DNA from: JAAYKT01 sp964408955
Lineage (GTDB): Bacteria > Bacillota > Clostridia > Lutisporales > Lutisporaceae
Assembly (NCBI GenBank): GCA_964408955.1
Contig: CAYPBK010000001.1
Location: 97,573-161,572, forward strand
DNA: 64,000 nt
Reading direction: 5' to 3'
Below, piece by piece: positions 62,853 to 64,000 of the stretch (positions are counted from its first letter, which is position 1; every line of letters starts with the position of its first letter). The notes under the pieces are model-generated. The model saw only the letters and a program-made list of their open reading frames with translations. It was not told where the DNA came from and made no database searches. Position numbers and translations under genes: made by a program.

Positions 62853-62880
62853 TCTATAATTATTTGACTATTTTAATCAA
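62853..62880 (-). promoter_or_regulatory. Possible promoter of the HlyD-like/yggS/sepF group
   Basis: The minus strand has TTGATT (62875-62880), 16 bases, and TATAGA (62853-62858), about 120 bases before the gene. It overlaps the GNAT promoter on the other strand. Confidence 0.35.
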
Positions 62881-62892
62881 AAGATATATAAA
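62864..62892 (+). promoter_or_regulatory. Promoter of the GNAT gene
   Basis: The plus strand has TTGACT (62864-62869), a 17-base spacer and TATAAA (62887-62892), 40 bases before the ATG. The match to sigma-A consensus is good. Confidence 0.55.
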
Positions 62893-62932
62893 TAAGTAAA
62901 TAAACGGTATATCATTTCGAAAGGAAAATTAA

Positions 62933-63706
62933 ATGATAAAGATAATTGAAGAAAAGGATTATTTAGAAATTAAAAATCACATAGAGAAGGAAGATATAGC
63001 TAGAAATTACTTTATACTATTAGGATTGCTGAATAATAAAAAGGTATATGAAAGAATATACGGAGAGTATGAAGACAAAACCTTAAAAGCGGCATTATTT
63101 TTAAGAAAAAGTGGACTATTGCAGTTTTTCGCACCAAAGGGTTTTAACTTTTCAGGATTTGAAAAAATAATTTATTCACTAAAAGCGGACAAGCTAATAG
63201 GTGTTAAGCAGTATTGTCATGAGCTTTTTAATAAAGGCATCTTTAGTATTGAGAAAAAAGGTGCATATATATCTGTCCTTGATAAAGACTCCCGACTTAA
63301 ACCTTTAAATATAAAACACCAGATAGAGAAGTTAAATATTGAAGATTTAGAAGAAGTAACTGCTCTATACGGAAAAGTATTTTCCGGCTTTAGTCCTATT
63401 GAAGTGATGAAAGAAAAGTTAGTTACTAAGCGCGGTCGCGGTATCTGCGTTAAAGAAAAAGGTAGAATAATAGCCGTTGCTCAAACTGATTTTGAAACAG
63501 AAAAGGCAGCTTTAATTGTAGGCGTTGCGACGGATTATAACCATAGATGTAAAGGTTTAGCAACGGAATGTACCTATTATCTTAGTAAGGAGCTTCTCGA
63601 ACAAAAGAAAAATGTATTTCTTCAATATGATAATCCTGAAGCAGGAAGGATTTATGATAGGCTAGGTTATAAAATAATAGATCAAGTAATGCATTATCAA
63701 AAATAA
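62933..63706 (+). CDS. GNAT family N-acetyltransferase
   Basis: GNAT enzymes transfer acetyl groups from acetyl-CoA to amines. The 257-aa protein has a unique N-terminal half and a C-terminal GNAT domain with the CoA loop VGVATDYNHRCKGLATECTYY (R/Q-X-X-G-X-G/A-like) and YDNPEAGRIYDRLGYKII. The ATG follows AAAGGA. It is a lone gene on the plus strand with its own promoter, divergent from the HlyD-like gene. The substrate is unknown. Confidence 0.85.
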   Translation: MIKIIEEKDYLEIKNHIEKEDIARNYFILLGLLNNKKVYERIYGEYEDKTLKAALFLRKSGLLQFFAPKGFNFSGFEKIIYSLKADKLIGVKQYCHELFNKGIFSIEKKGAYISVLDKDSRLKPLNIKHQIEKLNIEDLEEVTALYGKVFSGFSPIEVMKEKLVTKRGRGICVKEKGRIIAVAQTDFETEKAALIVGVATDYNHRCKGLATECTYYLSKELLEQKKNVFLQYDNPEAGRIYDRLGYKIIDQVMHYQK

Positions 63707-63868
63707 ATTCAGCTCAACTTAATTCAACTTTAAATAAAAGCAGCAATTTGTGGATATATTTTCTTTTATACTGTGGCAATTTGTTAGCTACGTGTTAGCT
63801 ACGTGTTAGCTACCGCCGACATTCAGTTCAACTTAATTCAACTTTAAAATAAAAACAGCTATATTTAT
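63707..63868. repeat. Direct repeats and tandem 11-bp units between the GNAT gene and the tRNA
   Basis: A block of about 40 bases starting ATTCAGCTCAACTTAATTC (63707 onward) recurs at 63821 onward with few changes (ATTCAGTTCAACTTAATTC). Between the blocks the unit GTTAGCTACGT occurs two and two-thirds times (63783-63813). There is no coding frame. The repeats sit next to a tRNA gene, a typical place for insertion or deletion events. Confidence 0.75.
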
Positions 63869-63875
63869 TAATAAA

Positions 63876-63911
63876 CAAAAAGACCTTATAACCGTTGCAG
63901 TAATAAGGTCT
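63876..63911 (-). terminator. Terminator of the tRNA-Pro transcript
   Basis: AGACCTTAT (63881-63889) and ATAAGGTCT (63903-63911) form a hairpin directly downstream of the tRNA on the minus strand, followed by a run of T. Confidence 0.85.
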
Positions 63912-63925
63912 CATTCTTTTTCAGA

Positions 63926-64000
63926 TGGTCTGGGTGAGAGGACTTGAACCTCCGGCCTCTTGAACCCCATTCAAGCACGCTACCAAACTGCGCCACACCC
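63926..64000 (-). tRNA. tRNA-Pro (GGG anticodon), 5' end cut by the window
   Basis: The reverse complement folds as a tRNA. It has a D-arm with GCGCAGTTTGGTAGCGTGC, the anticodon arm CTTGA-ATGGGGT-TCAAG with anticodon GGG (proline), the T-arm GGAGGTTCAAGTCCTC, and an acceptor end CACCCAG-A with an encoded CCA (63926-63928). The first two bases of the acceptor 5' strand lie beyond base 64000. Confidence 0.93.

Noticed and set aside
63783..63813. The GTTAGCTACGT units as a CRISPR array
   Set aside because: The units are 11 bases, directly abutting, with no spacers and no cas genes.

Overview
The window is a dense, AT-rich bacterial chromosome segment with short intergenic gaps, many TTG and GTG starts backed by strong AGGAGG-type ribosome binding sites, and Bacillus/Clostridium-type gene order. 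FapR, FabK, RemA, SepF, DivIVA, YlxM, YlbJ (a sporulation membrane protein), a YteA-like protein, NAD-linked PyrDB/PyrK and a clostridial HlyD-like gene next to yggS/sepF point to an endospore-forming anaerobic Firmicute in the Clostridia/Tissierellia. I cannot name the genus from sequence alone. Almost all genes are on the minus strand. Plus-strand genes are tmcAL, ylbJ, rpmB, rqcH and a GNAT gene at the right end.

Layout from left to right (minus-strand operons are transcribed right to left). 1-12.2 kb holds translation and secretion machinery: rnhB (cut by the window edge), rbgA, rplS, trmD, rimM, khpA, rpsP, ffh, ylxM, ftsY, smc, an Elp3-like radical SAM gene and rnc. 12.3-19.3 kb is the type II fatty-acid cluster fapR-plsX-fabH-fabK-fabD-fabG-acpP-fabF, with a clear FapR operator and promoter ahead of fapR and a terminator-like hairpin between acpP and fabF. 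19.5-21.6 kb holds yceD-rpmF, driven by a near-perfect sigma-A promoter, and ackA. 21.8-24.4 kb holds tmcAL and ylbJ. 24.4-30.3 kb holds a coiled-coil protein, coaD, rsmD, recG, yloV and asp23. 30.5-40.6 kb holds rpmB, a 49-aa membrane protein, thiN, rpe, rsgA, prkC, prpC, rlmN, rsmB, yugP, fmt and def. 40.6-48.7 kb holds priA, coaBC, rpoZ, gmk, remA, yicC and the divergent rqcH. 48.9-52.1 kb holds two almost identical sodium:neurotransmitter-symporter genes in tandem. 52.5-56.9 kb is the pyr operon (pyrR-pyrC-pyrF-pyrK-pyrD). 57-62.7 kb holds rluD, lspA, yteA and a division cluster (divIVA, yggT, sepF, yggS, HlyD-like). The right edge has a GNAT gene, a short repeat-rich spacer and a tRNA-Pro(GGG) cut by the window end.

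Most of the window is conserved housekeeping sequence, and no obviously new multi-gene system is visible. The points most worth following are: (a) the tandem transporters, whose differences lie only at the two gene ends while more than 1.2 kb of core looks identical, as expected from gene conversion; (b) an element of identical spacing upstream of both copies; (c) a perfect 38-bp palindrome between ylxM and ftsY; (d) two candidate structured RNAs, one ahead of rimM and one between recG and rsmD; (e) the small membrane-protein gene in the locus where spoVM lies in Bacillus; and (f) the repeats beside the tRNA.

Many gene starts given here are shorter than the longest open frame, because the ribosome binding site and family N-terminus favour an internal start; the reason is stated in each entry. 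All homology calls come from reading motifs by eye, with no database search.
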